From positions 153,523 to 217,522 of the forward strand of contig JABDBM010000001.1 of NCBI GenBank assembly GCA_013288685.1: a stretch of DNA of 64,000 bases. Direction: 5' to 3'. Source of the DNA: Bacteroidota bacterium. Its GTDB lineage: Bacteria > Bacteroidota > Bacteroidia > Sphingobacteriales > Sphingobacteriaceae. Shown in pieces: positions 33,923 to 42,780 of this stretch; position 1 is the first letter of the stretch; each line of letters starts with the position of its first letter. The position numbers and the translations under genes are program-made. The notes under the pieces were generated by a model. The model worked only from the letters and a program-made list of their open reading frames with translations. It did no database searches and was not told where the DNA came from.

Positions 33923-34594
33923 ATGAATTTTCTATCGCATTTTTATTTCGACCGGGATACGGACAATTGTTACCTTATATTAGGTACCATATTGCCTGAT
34001 CTTTTAAAAAATGCCGACAAAACCATCATCCTTCATCCTGAAAAACTACAACATACTGATCACGAAGTAAATTCAATCATCAAAGGCTGGAACAAACACC
34101 TGGAGGTGGATCGTTATTTTCATTCATCGCAGTTTTTCCTTAATCATTCTCATCAGGTAAAAAAGCTGTTGTTGCCTGCCACTGAAGGCTCGCCGGTAAA
34201 ACCTTTCTTTTTAGGGCATATTGCGCTTGAACTTGTCCTTGATAACCTGCTGCTCACAACCGGCAAGGTTACAGCCGAAGGGTTTTATGATCATTTGGAT
34301 GGATGCAAACAAACTGTTGTGCAAGAATTTTTAACTTTTGCAGGCTTGACCGATACAAGCACGTTTTTTAAATTTTACGAGGGATTTAAAAAAAGCCGTT
34401 ACTTGTTTAGCTACGCGGAAACAAAACAAATAGCCTACGCCCTTAAAAGAATTTGCATGCGGGTATGGAAAGATCCGTTTACACCTGAACAGGAAGCTGA
34501 TATGACCGGGGTTTTGATGGATTACCGGGCTACATTATTGGATGATTTTATGTTAATTTTTGAGGAGATAGATGAAAAGCTAATGTTGATATAA
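33923..34594 (+). CDS. ACP-phosphodiesterase-like (DUF479/AcpH-type) protein
   Basis: The 223-residue protein begins MNFLSHFYFDRDTDNCYLILGTILPDLLKNA, resembling acyl-carrier-protein phosphodiesterases (MNFLAH...LLGNLMADF). Asp and His residues in LPDLLK, VDRYFHSS and LGHIALELVLDN would bind metal in that family. AcpH removes 4'-phosphopantetheine from ACP. The similarity is partial, so the activity is not sure. The ATG at 33923 is preferred to a TTG at 33908. Confidence 0.65.
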   Translation: MNFLSHFYFDRDTDNCYLILGTILPDLLKNADKTIILHPEKLQHTDHEVNSIIKGWNKHLEVDRYFHSSQFFLNHSHQVKKLLLPATEGSPVKPFFLGHIALELVLDNLLLTTGKVTAEGFYDHLDGCKQTVVQEFLTFAGLTDTSTFFKFYEGFKKSRYLFSYAETKQIAYALKRICMRVWKDPFTPEQEADMTGVLMDYRATLLDDFMLIFEEIDEKLMLI

Positions 34595-34608
34595 GGTTGG
34601 CGCACTAC

Positions 34609-35079
34609 TTATAAAGGCTTATCTTTTTTTACCATCTTATAATAATACTTAGCACTTGATGGGGGAGATATACTTTGGACCGATTTGCGCTTCCATTGAC
34701 CCCTCCATTCTGCGTCAAACTCCTTTTCAATGACGCTTAATTGGGTTGGATCAATTGGCGGAATTACGTAGTTGTTCAATTGAGCATAAGCCATCAATTC
34801 AGGAGCAATAATAAAATTGCTATACTTTTTTAGGTAATAAGGATAATAAACTGGCCAGATAAACTTTCCATCGGTAAAGTAAGTTAATGGTCCGATCTGT
34901 TTACCCTCGTCGTCACTAACATAAGTCATCACCCCGGTCAAAAAAATGCCGTTATCTAAATATTTAATTATTCTTTCCTTCAAGAATTTATCAAAAGGCT
35001 TCTTCGAAAACATTTCAAAAAAGGGAGATGCTCCCCTTACATTTTCATCTTCAATTTCAAGAAAGCCGGCAAAAATCAT
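34609..35079 (-). CDS. Unrecognised 156-residue cytoplasmic protein
   Basis: No domain is recognised. The start MIFAGFLEIEDENVRGASPFFEMF is charged; the middle (GVMTYVSDDEGKQIGPLTYFTDGKFIWPVYYPYYLKKY) is Tyr-rich and beta-like. There is no signal peptide or TM. It converges on the previous gene with a 14-nt gap and diverges from rpsA. Confidence 0.6.
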   Translation of the reverse strand: MIFAGFLEIEDENVRGASPFFEMFSKKPFDKFLKERIIKYLDNGIFLTGVMTYVSDDEGKQIGPLTYFTDGKFIWPVYYPYYLKKYSNFIIAPELMAYAQLNNYVIPPIDPTQLSVIEKEFDAEWRGQWKRKSVQSISPPSSAKYYYKMVKKDKPL

Positions 35080-35277
35080 AACATCTAATTTTAAGTGGTT
35101 GACAAACTTAATGAAACAGCCTTATTCATAGTAAATTAACCTATTAATTTATTATCGCCGCCTTAAATGGGCACACATTATGGCGTTTCCCCATAGAATC
35201 CAATAATTTCCTCCCAAAATCCCCTAAAAATCAGCATTTAACAGTAAATTAATTTTTTTCATATAAAAATATATCTC

Positions 35278-35285
35278 TACCTTTG
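35278..35285 (+). promoter_or_regulatory. -7 box of rpsA
   Basis: TACCTTTG fits TAnnTTTG. Transcription is expected around 35291, at or inside the hairpin that starts at 35290, giving a leader of about 37 nt. Confidence 0.6.
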
Positions 35286-35289
35286 CAGT

Positions 35290-35307
35290 CCCAATTAAGA
35301 AATTGGG
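35290..35307 (+). promoter_or_regulatory. Hairpin at the 5' end of the rpsA mRNA
   Basis: CCCAATT (35290-35296), loop AAGA, AATTGGG (35301-35307) forms a perfect 7-bp stem directly after the predicted transcript start and before the AGGAG ribosome-binding site. It could protect the 5' end or be a site for S1 autoregulation; both are inference. Confidence 0.55.
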
Positions 35308-35327
35308 AAAAGGAGAAAATTTATTTA

Positions 35328-37298
35328 ATGGCAAAAAAACAGGAAGCAGAAAAAGAATTAAAAGCTAAAGAAGCTGAATTAGATGTGCTTACAACATCTG
35401 AGGAAAAAGAAACTATTGAGTCAGAGGCTGATTCAATATCGATCGAAGAGATCAAATCAAAAATCGCATCAGTGCCAAACGAAGATTTCGATTGGGACGC
35501 TGATGAGAAAAAATTCGGCAATTACAGCGACACAGACCGTGAAAAGCTTGAAAAAATGTATGATGGAACTTTCAGCTCTATCACCAAAGGCGAAATCATC
35601 ACCGGTACCGTTGTAAATGTTAACAGTAAAGATGTGGTATTAAACATCGGTTTTAAATCGGATGGTTTGGTATCAGTATCTGAATTCCGTGATACACCTG
35701 ATCTGAAGATCGGTGACACTGTTGAAGTTTTTGTTGAATCGCAGGAAGATGCTAACGGTCAGTTGGTACTTTCGCGCAAACGTGCAAAAACTCAAAAATC
35801 ATGGGAACGCATTAATTCTGCATTGGATAATGACGAGATCATCACCGGTTTTGTTAAGAGCAGGACTAAAGGTGGTTTGATTGTTGATATAATGGGCGTT
35901 GAAGCCTTTTTACCAGGCTCACAAATCGACATTAAACCGATCAGGGATTATGACGTGTATGTGGGTAAAACAATGGAGTTCAAAGTTGTTAAAATCAACC
36001 ACGAGTTTAAAAACGTAGTGGTATCGCACAAAGTGCTGATTGAAGACGATTTGGAAAACCAAAAAACTGAAATTGTTGCTAAACTTGAAAAAGGACAAGT
36101 ACTGGAAGGTACTGTTAAAAACATTACCGACTTCGGTGTATTCATCGATTTGGGTGGTGTTGACGGTTTACTGCACATTACAGACATTTCATGGGGCCGT
36201 ATCGAGCATCCGCGTGAAATTTTATCATTGGATCAAAAAATCAACGTTGTTGTGCTTGATTTTGATGATGAGAAAAAACGTATTGCTCTGGGCTTAAAAC
36301 AATTAACTCCACATCCTTGGCAGTCGCTTGACGAAGCAATTCAGATTGGCACCAAGGTTAAAGGTAAAATTGTTACCGTTGCTGATTACGGCGCATTCTT
36401 AGAAATTATCCCGGGTGTTGAAGGCTTGATCCACGTATCAGAAATGTCGTGGTCACAAAACCTGCGCAATCCTCAGGAATTCCTGAAAGTTGGCGACGAA
36501 GTTGAAGCACAGGTATTAACCTTAGACCGCGACGAACGCAAAATGAGCTTAGGTGTTAAACAATTAACTCCTGATCCATGGCAAAATGCTGCCTCTCGTT
36601 ATGCAGTTGGTACTAAACACATTGCTACCGTTAAAAACATGACCAACTTCGGTGTGTTTGTTGAACTGGAAGACGGCATTGACGGACTGATCCACATCAG
36701 CGACCTATCATGGTCTAAAAAAGTAAACCACCCTAACGAATTTACTAAGGTTGGCGAAAAATTAGACGTGGTTGTTTTAGAACTTGATGTTGATAACCGC
36801 AAGCTGAGCTTAGGTCACAAACAACTGGAAGAAAACCCATGGGATACTTTTGAAACCATCTTCACTATTGATTCAGTACATGAAGGTACCGTGTTAAAAG
36901 TAACCGAAAAAGGTGCAATTGTTGCTTTACCTTATGGTGTTGAAGGCTTCGCGCCTACCAAACACCTGGTTAAAGAAGATGGCAAGAGCTTAAAAGCTGA
37001 AGAAGCTGCTGAGTTCAAAATCATTGAATTTAACAAGGAAAACAAACGCATTGTTATTTCGCACTCACGTATTTGGGAAGAAGCCCGCGCAGAAGCAAGG
37101 GTTCAGGAATTTGAAACCCGTAAAAAGGAAGCAAAATCTGCCAGCAATGCAGTGAAGAAAGTTAAAGAGTCGGTTGAAAAATCAACTTTAGGCGATCTGA
37201 GCGTATTGGCCCAATTAAAAGAGCAAATGGAAGGCGCTGAAAACAAAGCACGCAAAACACCTGCTAAAAAAGCTGAATCTGAAGAAGAAGCAAGCTAA
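35328..37298 (+). CDS. rpsA: 30S ribosomal protein S1
   Basis: The 656-residue protein has a Bacteroidota-type acidic and basic N-terminal extension (MAKKQEAEKELKAKEAELD) followed by six S1/OB domains, with starts near GEIITGTVVNV, DNDEIITGFVK, GQVLEGTVKNI, GTKVKGKIVTV, GTKHIATVKNM and DSVHEGTVLKV. The typical GVFIDLGGVDGLLHITDISW phrase is clear in domain 3. S1 binds mRNA on the 30S subunit and helps start translation, which matters where Shine-Dalgarno sites are weak. Here an AGGAG lies 12 nt before the ATG. The C-terminus is Lys/Ala-rich. Confidence 0.96.
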   Translation: MAKKQEAEKELKAKEAELDVLTTSEEKETIESEADSISIEEIKSKIASVPNEDFDWDADEKKFGNYSDTDREKLEKMYDGTFSSITKGEIITGTVVNVNSKDVVLNIGFKSDGLVSVSEFRDTPDLKIGDTVEVFVESQEDANGQLVLSRKRAKTQKSWERINSALDNDEIITGFVKSRTKGGLIVDIMGVEAFLPGSQIDIKPIRDYDVYVGKTMEFKVVKINHEFKNVVVSHKVLIEDDLENQKTEIVAKLEKGQVLEGTVKNITDFGVFIDLGGVDGLLHITDISWGRIEHPREILSLDQKINVVVLDFDDEKKRIALGLKQLTPHPWQSLDEAIQIGTKVKGKIVTVADYGAFLEIIPGVEGLIHVSEMSWSQNLRNPQEFLKVGDEVEAQVLTLDRDERKMSLGVKQLTPDPWQNAASRYAVGTKHIATVKNMTNFGVFVELEDGIDGLIHISDLSWSKKVNHPNEFTKVGEKLDVVVLELDVDNRKLSLGHKQLEENPWDTFETIFTIDSVHEGTVLKVTEKGAIVALPYGVEGFAPTKHLVKEDGKSLKAEEAAEFKIIEFNKENKRIVISHSRIWEEARAEARVQEFETRKKEAKSASNAVKKVKESVEKSTLGDLSVLAQLKEQMEGAENKARKTPAKKAESEEEAS

Positions 37299-37319
37299 TT
37301 TTAAATAAATTTTCCTTTA

Positions 37320-37350
37320 AGCCCCCGGTAGTAATATCGGGGGCTTTTTT
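37320..37350 (+). terminator. Terminator of rpsA
   Basis: GCCCCCG (37321-37327) and CGGGGGC (37338-37344) form a strong stem with a 10-nt loop, followed by seven T. This is a classic rho-independent terminator. Confidence 0.92.
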
Positions 37351-37370
37351 TGTTGGAAATAGGCTAAAAA

Positions 37371-37481
37371 ATGTCATTTCGACCGAGGAACGAGGGAGAA
37401 ATCTTATACGCCATGCATAACAGACTATGTATAGTTCGCAACATGTCGGATAAGATTTCTCGCTCGCGCTCGAAATGACAT
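37371..37481. repeat. Complete GTCATTTCGA-family inverted repeat
   Basis: The ends ATGTCATTTCGA and TCGAAATGACAT are perfect complements, with further pairing of GAGAAATCTTAT and ATAAGATTTCTC. At 111 bp it is similar in length and centre (CGCCATGCATAACAGACTAT) to the other elements. Truncated copies lie at 22664-22749 and 23633-23663. Confidence 0.85.
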
Positions 37482-37526
37482 GGAGGGTGACAGCAAGATT
37501 TTGTAATACGTTTAATTAATTTACTT

Positions 37527-37922
37527 ATGGCCGGAGAAACCAGCATCACCGAATTATTAAAAACAATGCGCCCCCAACTGAACGAGGGGGATTATGTTTT
37601 TTGTTCAATAACGACCCCTACTGAGATAAATCAAAAGGATATAATAGGCTCCTTTAAAGAACAGGAAGGCCTAACCCTTATCCTTAACAAAGAAACCGCA
37701 GATGAACATCATTTAAGCTACGATTATATCGCCGCCTGGATCACATTAACCGTTCATTCATCCCTGGAAGCGGTTGGACTAACTGCCGCATTCTCCAATG
37801 CACTGGCAAAAGAGGGTATCAGCTGCAACGTAATTGCCGCCTATTATCACGACCATATTTTTGTGGCGAAAAAAGATGCCGAAAAAGCGATGGCCACGCT
37901 TAAAGAGTTATCGATTGTCTGA
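37527..37922 (+). CDS. ACT-domain protein (DUF2241-like)
   Basis: The 131-residue protein contains an ACT-like region at about 1-65 (EGDYVFCSITTPTEI) and a second at about 68-131 (TLTVHSSLEAVGLTAAFSNALAKEGISCNVIAAYYHDHIFV). Such small double-ACT proteins probably bind amino acids. It ends at a TGA inside the arm of an inverted repeat. Confidence 0.85.
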   Translation: MAGETSITELLKTMRPQLNEGDYVFCSITTPTEINQKDIIGSFKEQEGLTLILNKETADEHHLSYDYIAAWITLTVHSSLEAVGLTAAFSNALAKEGISCNVIAAYYHDHIFVAKKDAEKAMATLKELSIV

Positions 37923-38002
37923 ACCATGATTTGTGGGATTTTAGGATTAAAGGATGTTAATTAATCATCATAGCAATCCTTTAATCCCAAAAATCATGGT
38001 TC
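37921..38002. repeat. Inverted repeat between convergent genes, GAACCATGATT type
   Basis: GAACCATGATT (37921-37931) pairs with AATCATGGTTC (37992-38002), and GGATTAAAGGAT (37944-37955) with ATCCTTTAATCC (37976-37987). It separates the ACT gene from the aminopeptidase gene and may terminate both. Confidence 0.75.
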
Positions 38003-38008
38003 TTATTA

Positions 38009-39640
38009 TTATTTCAACACCGGCAAATTCACCCCGTCAAAAAAACTTTTCTCGGCAATGGTTTTCTCCACATCCTGCCATTTGCGGGGTGCATCGGCGG
38101 ATAAAACGGTGCCGCTATCTTTACCAATTAATACATCGTCTTCAATTCGCACGCCTATATTCCACCATTTTTTATCACAGGCACTGCCTGCGGGGATGTA
38201 AATGCCGGGTTCTACCGTAATTACCATACCGGCTTTTAAACTAACACCATTATAGGCGCCCTTGTCGTGCACATCCAACCCTAAATAGTGCGATACGCCA
38301 TGCGGATAATAAATACCGACATCGTTGGCATCCTTAATTATACCTAATTGTATCAATCGCGATGAAAGAATTTCGCGGGTTTTGGCTTCCAAATCGCTGT
38401 AAGGCACACCTTCTTTACACAACTTAAAAACTTCTTCCTGGGCATCGTAAATAATCTGGTATATGGCTTTTTGCTCATCTGTAAATTTGCCGTTGGCCGG
38501 AAAGGTGCGGGTAACATCCGCCGAGTAACCGTGGTACATAGCGCCTACATCCATCAGTACCAATTGGTTGTTGAGTTTTGTGGCGTCGTTTTCTTCGTAA
38601 TGTAAAATGCAGCCGTTACCGCCCGCGCCAACAATAGGTCCATAGCCCTCATCTTCGGCGCCGTATTTTTTATGCACGTACAACATAATCCCCTCCAACT
38701 CCCTTTCGGACATATTGGGCGTAACCGCCCGCATCGCCTCGGCATGTGCAATGCTCGATAGTTGCACCGATTTTTTAAGCAATACCAGTTCCTCCGCCGT
38801 TTTTATTGACCGTAGGGCCGATGTTAAATTGTCGAACTGCGCTATGCCGGCATATTCAGCTTCCATCTTTGCTTTTACGTCAACCAGGGTAGCTGAATCG
38901 GGTTTGGCAACAAGCTCTTTAATCAATGGGTTTCCTTGGTAAAGCGAGGTATTGAGTTTTGGTCCTATATAAGCTAATATCCGTTGCAGATTTTGCGGCG
39001 TTCCGTATTTACTGATCAGGTTTAAATCGGCCAGCACACCCTTATCCACATCTTTTATCTCTCCTTTATCTTTAAACACGGTAGTGAGGCTTTTCAACCC
39101 GCCGGCCGAAGGATCATTACTGATATCATCTGGCAACGCATCGTAAATAATGGCGCTGTATTTCTTTAAATCCAGCGGGAATTTTGCAAAGGCTTCGCCA
39201 TCGTAAACTCTTTTAAAACCCAATTTGGCCTTTACACCGGCTGCACCCAACCGTTTGCCAGTCCATTGCTCCTGCGCGGCATCGCGGTGCTGCACAAAAA
39301 ACAATTCGTTATAGCTGCTGTCGCCATCGGCCTGCATATCTTTAAATATCAGCAGTACGGCATTGGGTTCTTTGTATCCCGAAAAATAATACAGATCGGG
39401 GTTAGGATGATATACATAGTTTACATCTTTGGAGAAGACCCGCTCGGGGTAAGCAAAAATTACAGCTACCGAATTTGCAGGCATCAAATCGCGCAGGGCC
39501 TGTCTACGTCCGGCATGGAATGCCGGGGTAAGATAGTCTGTCGGCAAGTTATCGCCGGTAGTCGCGGTTTGCGAAAAAGCCTGGATAAAAACCAGGCAAG
39601 CCAAAACTGATAAAGAAAAGCGTTTGCCGGATAATTTCAT
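38009..39640 (-). CDS. Secreted Xaa-Pro aminopeptidase (M24B)
   Basis: The 543-residue protein has a signal peptide (MKLSGKRFSLSVLACLVFIQAFS) and the pita-bread fold. The metal-binding residues of the family are visible: VLMDVGAMYHGYSADVTRTF (two Asp), HGVSHYLGLDVHD (His), VTVEPGIYI (Glu) and VRIEDDVLI (Glu). It cleaves N-terminal residues before proline in the periplasm. The N-terminal domain (about 30-190) is the family's creatinase-like domain. Confidence 0.92.
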   Translation of the reverse strand: MKLSGKRFSLSVLACLVFIQAFSQTATTGDNLPTDYLTPAFHAGRRQALRDLMPANSVAVIFAYPERVFSKDVNYVYHPNPDLYYFSGYKEPNAVLLIFKDMQADGDSSYNELFFVQHRDAAQEQWTGKRLGAAGVKAKLGFKRVYDGEAFAKFPLDLKKYSAIIYDALPDDISNDPSAGGLKSLTTVFKDKGEIKDVDKGVLADLNLISKYGTPQNLQRILAYIGPKLNTSLYQGNPLIKELVAKPDSATLVDVKAKMEAEYAGIAQFDNLTSALRSIKTAEELVLLKKSVQLSSIAHAEAMRAVTPNMSERELEGIMLYVHKKYGAEDEGYGPIVGAGGNGCILHYEENDATKLNNQLVLMDVGAMYHGYSADVTRTFPANGKFTDEQKAIYQIIYDAQEEVFKLCKEGVPYSDLEAKTREILSSRLIQLGIIKDANDVGIYYPHGVSHYLGLDVHDKGAYNGVSLKAGMVITVEPGIYIPAGSACDKKWWNIGVRIEDDVLIGKDSGTVLSADAPRKWQDVEKTIAEKSFFDGVNLPVLK

Positions 39641-39754
39641 ATAAACGGAGATAATGATAAACGATTTAAGACAAACGCAATATAATCTTTAAATTTTGAT
39701 TGTGCTATCACCCTGCAAAGGGGATTATTGGAAAAACAACCTATTTTTTCTTTC

Positions 39755-39790
39755 GGACTTTACTGACTTTCCGGACTTTTCCGACTTTTT
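39755..39790. repeat. Tandem 9-10 bp GACTTTnCnG units before the pyrR promoter
   Basis: GGACTTTACT, GACTTTCCG, GACTTTTCC and GACTTTTTT follow one another directly upstream of the pyrR -7 box. A comparable row lies at 57408-57440 upstream of the GH13 gene. Confidence 0.65.
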
Positions 39791-39793
39791 TTT

Positions 39794-39801
39794 TACCTTT
39801 G
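39794..39801 (+). promoter_or_regulatory. -7 box of pyrR
   Basis: TACCTTTG fits TAnnTTTG, 19 nt before the pyrR ATG; the leader is only about 12 nt long. Confidence 0.6.
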
Positions 39802-39819
39802 CCCAAATCCACCCAAACG

Positions 39820-40365
39820 ATGCAAAACCTCACGCTGCTCGACGGTCAGAAATTTCAAATTACATTACAACGTTTATGTCGTCAGTTAATCGAAAATCAT
39901 AATGATTTTTCGGGGTCGGTACTTATTGGTATTCAGCCACGTGGTATCTACTTAGCTAAACGCATAGCCGAAGAACTCCGCAAAATATTACCAGGCAAAA
40001 ACATACAACAAGGCGATTTGGATATCACTTTTTATCGTGATGACTTCCGCCGCCGCGAATCGCAATTAGTGCCCAATCAAACCAAAATAGATTTCATCAT
40101 CGAAAATAAAAAGGTGATTATGATGGACGATGTGTTGTGGACCGGCCGTACTATTCGTGCCGCTATGGATGCGTTGCAAGCTTTTGGTCGCCCCGAAAAA
40201 ATTGAGCTATTAGCTTTGGTCGACAGGCGCTATTCGCGCCACATACCGGTAGAAGCTGATTATGTGGGTATTGAGGTAGATTCCATTGCATCGCAAAAGG
40301 TTGTGGTGAGCTGGGTGGAAACCGATGGTGAGGATAGAATAGTGTTGCTATCGGAAGCAAAATGA
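39820..40365 (+). CDS. pyrR: Bifunctional pyr regulator/uracil phosphoribosyltransferase PyrR
   Basis: The 181-residue protein has a type I PRTase fold: LIGIQPRGIYLAKRI, the PRPP-binding loop in VIMMDDVLWTGRTIRAAMDAL and LVDRRYSRHIPVEADYVG. In Bacillus PyrR binds pyr mRNA leaders with UMP; here the leader of pyrB is too short to show a classical anti-terminator, so its regulatory role is unclear. The start at 39820 follows a -7 box; earlier in-frame ATGs at 39700 and 39715 lie upstream of that box. Confidence 0.92.
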   Translation: MQNLTLLDGQKFQITLQRLCRQLIENHNDFSGSVLIGIQPRGIYLAKRIAEELRKILPGKNIQQGDLDITFYRDDFRRRESQLVPNQTKIDFIIENKKVIMMDDVLWTGRTIRAAMDALQAFGRPEKIELLALVDRRYSRHIPVEADYVGIEVDSIASQKVVVSWVETDGEDRIVLLSEAK

Positions 40366-40410
40366 TTTCGGATGTTCGATTTCGGATTTTAGGAAAAAAA
40401 AAGTAATAGC

Positions 40411-40440
40411 TTTGTCATTGCGAGGCACGAAGCAATGACG
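40411..40440. repeat. Short GTCATTGC palindrome between pyrR and pyrB
   Basis: GTCATTGC (40414-40421) and GCAATGAC (40432-40439) form an 8-bp stem. It is a minimal form of the 12640-12735 element. Confidence 0.7.
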
Positions 40441-40463
40441 GGGCGTAAGTGAAATAAAGCAAC

Positions 40464-41390
40464 ATGGCAGGTTTAAGTACACGACATTTATTAGGCATTA
40501 AAGATCTCAACCCCGCAGATATTCAATTGATATTTGAAACTGCTGATAATTTTAAAACCGTTTTAAACCGGCCAATAAAAAAAGTGCCATCCCTGCGCGA
40601 CGTAACCATTGCCAATATTTTTTTTGAAAATTCTACCCGTACGCGGCTATCTTTCGAACTGGCCGAAAAACGGTTATCGGCCGATGTGGTGAACTTTGCG
40701 GCCTCCTCATCGTCAGTAAGCAAAGGCGAAACGCTGATTGATACCGTAAACAATATACTGGCCATGAAGGTGGAAATGGTGGTGATGCGCCACCCTTATG
40801 CAGGTGCAGGTGTGTTTTTGTCCAAACATGTAAAGGCTCAAATAGTAAACGCCGGCGACGGTGCACACGAGCATCCCACCCAGGCGTTGCTGGATGCTTT
40901 TTCTATCCGCGAAAAACTGGGCGACGTGGCAGGTAAAAAGGTGGTAATTGTTGGCGATATTTTGCATTCGCGCGTGGCATTGTCCAATATATTGTGCCTG
41001 AAACAGTTGGGAGCTGAGGTGATGGTTTGCGGACCAACTACGCTTATCCCCAAATACATTGGCTCGTTAGGCGTACGTGTTGAGCATAACCTGGTTAAAG
41101 CCCTTAACTGGTGCGATGTTGCCAATATGTTGCGCATTCAATTGGAACGCCAGGATATAAAATACTTCCCGTCCTTGCGCGAATACACCATGCTATATGG
41201 TTTAAACAAACAGATATTGGATTCGCTGGACAAGGAAATCATAGTAATGCACCCCGGCCCAATTAACCGGGGCGTGGAAATTACCAGCGATGTAGCCGAC
41301 AGCAAGCAATCTATTATATTGGACCAGGTGGAAAATGGCGTAGCTATTCGCATGGCCGTGCTGTTTTTGCTGGCGGGGCAAACGCCGTAA
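40464..41390 (+). CDS. pyrB: Aspartate carbamoyltransferase catalytic subunit
   Basis: The 308-residue enzyme has the carbamoyl-phosphate motif FFENSTRTRLSFELAEKRL (about 51-69), the ATCase signature region HEHPTQALLDAFSIREKLG (with catalytic His) and HPGPINRGVEI. It makes carbamoyl-aspartate in pyrimidine synthesis. No pyrI is adjacent, so it may be the class of ATCase without a regulatory chain. It starts 98 nt after pyrR with a hairpin between. Confidence 0.95.
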   Translation: MAGLSTRHLLGIKDLNPADIQLIFETADNFKTVLNRPIKKVPSLRDVTIANIFFENSTRTRLSFELAEKRLSADVVNFAASSSSVSKGETLIDTVNNILAMKVEMVVMRHPYAGAGVFLSKHVKAQIVNAGDGAHEHPTQALLDAFSIREKLGDVAGKKVVIVGDILHSRVALSNILCLKQLGAEVMVCGPTTLIPKYIGSLGVRVEHNLVKALNWCDVANMLRIQLERQDIKYFPSLREYTMLYGLNKQILDSLDKEIIVMHPGPINRGVEITSDVADSKQSIILDQVENGVAIRMAVLFLLAGQTP

Positions 41391-41403
41391 AATCAAACTC
41401 TTA

Positions 41404-41919
41404 ATGAACCCCGATATCAAGTCTTACTTAAAAGGAAATATTAAAGGGTTTCTGTGGTCTTTAGTGTTTCCCTTAATCATATATTCTTTAATTAAAGAAA
41501 AGGCTGTAATTGGATGGTTTGTCGTTCTGGATATTTTGGGGCTTATTCCTGGCTATCATAGATATAAATATCAACAGGCCTACAAAAAAAAATTGAAAGA
41601 CAAGGGATTGACCATTGAAGATATTTCCAATATAAAATTTGTTAAAGATTGGGAAGATATCCGAAAAAAAGGCTTGATAAAATATTCATTGGTTGATGGC
41701 GGCATATTTTTTGGCTTCGCAATGTGTGGCCTCGTCAGTCTGCTTTTATTGTTCCTGATGAAACCAATATTACAATATGTAATAACGGCTCCATCAAACA
41801 TGTTTGATTTTATTGGTAATACGTATCTTGCAGGGGCGCTTATCGGCATCATTGTCTATCGTTTTTTATGGGCGCAAAACGAACGAAAATTCATCCGCCT
41901 AACTGATCCCTTCCGTTAA
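41404..41919 (+). CDS. Unrecognised membrane protein, paralogue of 28674-29180
   Basis: The 171-residue protein has about four TM helices (13-30, 36-52, 99-120 and 140-156) and a charged loop. The conserved WEDIRKKGLIKYSLVDGGI and the C-terminal FLWAQNERKFIRLTDPFR define it with the copy near 29 kb. Function is unknown. It starts 13 nt after pyrB and may be transcribed with it. Confidence 0.75.
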   Translation: MNPDIKSYLKGNIKGFLWSLVFPLIIYSLIKEKAVIGWFVVLDILGLIPGYHRYKYQQAYKKKLKDKGLTIEDISNIKFVKDWEDIRKKGLIKYSLVDGGIFFGFAMCGLVSLLLLFLMKPILQYVITAPSNMFDFIGNTYLAGALIGIIVYRFLWAQNERKFIRLTDPFR

Positions 41920-42105
41920 AACAGACAAATGTGGCTGGTCCTGCCTCCCCATCTAAATAACATTAATGGCTAAGCAAGTAATTTCATTAATAATTGCAGC
42001 TGATGCTGTTAAACGTAGCCCTGTGTTTTCCTCAGCCAAACAACTACCTGCCTTCTCTGTTATTAAATAAATGTTAAATTGTTTAACTGTTTAAATAATA
42101 ATCCG

Positions 42106-42780
42106 ATGAAAACGATAAAAATTTTGATGCTCCCGGTTTTGGCTGGCATCCTTTTTATGCTTGCATCTGCGGCCAGTAGCTTAACTAAGGAAGCTGAACG
42201 GCTACGTAGCGCCTCGACTGTGGTAACGGACTTTGGTGCGATGAAAGAAAATATTCCGCAAGAGTTAATTGAACAGAGTAAAGGAATTGTAATAATTCCG
42301 CGTTTAATAAATGCAGGTTTAGGTATAGGCGGCAAAAGAGGCAGGGGTGTGGCCATGGTGAAATTAGACGACGGCCGCTGGAGCGACCCTGTGTTTGTTA
42401 CTTTAACAGGTGGCAGCATAGGCCCGCAAATAGGCATACAATCGGTAGATTTAATATTGGTATTTCGCCACAAAAGCGTGCTTACCAGGGTGAAGAATGG
42501 CGATTTTACCATTGGTGGCGATGCCTCGGCTGCAGTCGGTCCTGTAGGCCGCAGTACATCGGCGAATACAGATTACAAGCTGGAAGCTGAAGTTTATTCA
42601 TACTCACGCAGTCGCGGACTGTTTGCCGGTATAAGTATCAACGGCGCTAATTTAAGCATTGATAAGGATGCAGATGCCGAATATTATGGCAGAGACATGG
42701 GCACCCGGGATATTTTTGAAACGGCAAAAAGTAATACTGAAGCGGTAAAAGCATTAAAGGAAAGTTTGAGGAACCTTTAA
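42106..42780 (+). CDS. SYLF-domain (Ysc84-like) lipid-binding secreted protein
   Basis: The 224-residue protein has a signal peptide (MKTIKILMLPVLAGILFMLASAA). The SYLF domain (about 40-215) shows IPQELIEQSKGIVIIPRLINAGLGIGGKRGRGV, GSIGPQIGIQSVDLILVFR and ADYKLEAEVYSYSRSRGLFAGISINGA-like order. SYLF proteins bind phosphoinositides or other lipids. The start at 42106 (before KTIKILML) is chosen over 42079. Transcription ends at the palindrome that follows. Confidence 0.88.
   Translation: MKTIKILMLPVLAGILFMLASAASSLTKEAERLRSASTVVTDFGAMKENIPQELIEQSKGIVIIPRLINAGLGIGGKRGRGVAMVKLDDGRWSDPVFVTLTGGSIGPQIGIQSVDLILVFRHKSVLTRVKNGDFTIGGDASAAVGPVGRSTSANTDYKLEAEVYSYSRSRGLFAGISINGANLSIDKDADAEYYGRDMGTRDIFETAKSNTEAVKALKESLRNL

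Noticed and set aside
39700..39819. A 40-residue N-terminal extension of pyrR
   Set aside because: It lies upstream of and across the TACCTTTG promoter box, and PyrR proteins begin near the chosen Met.
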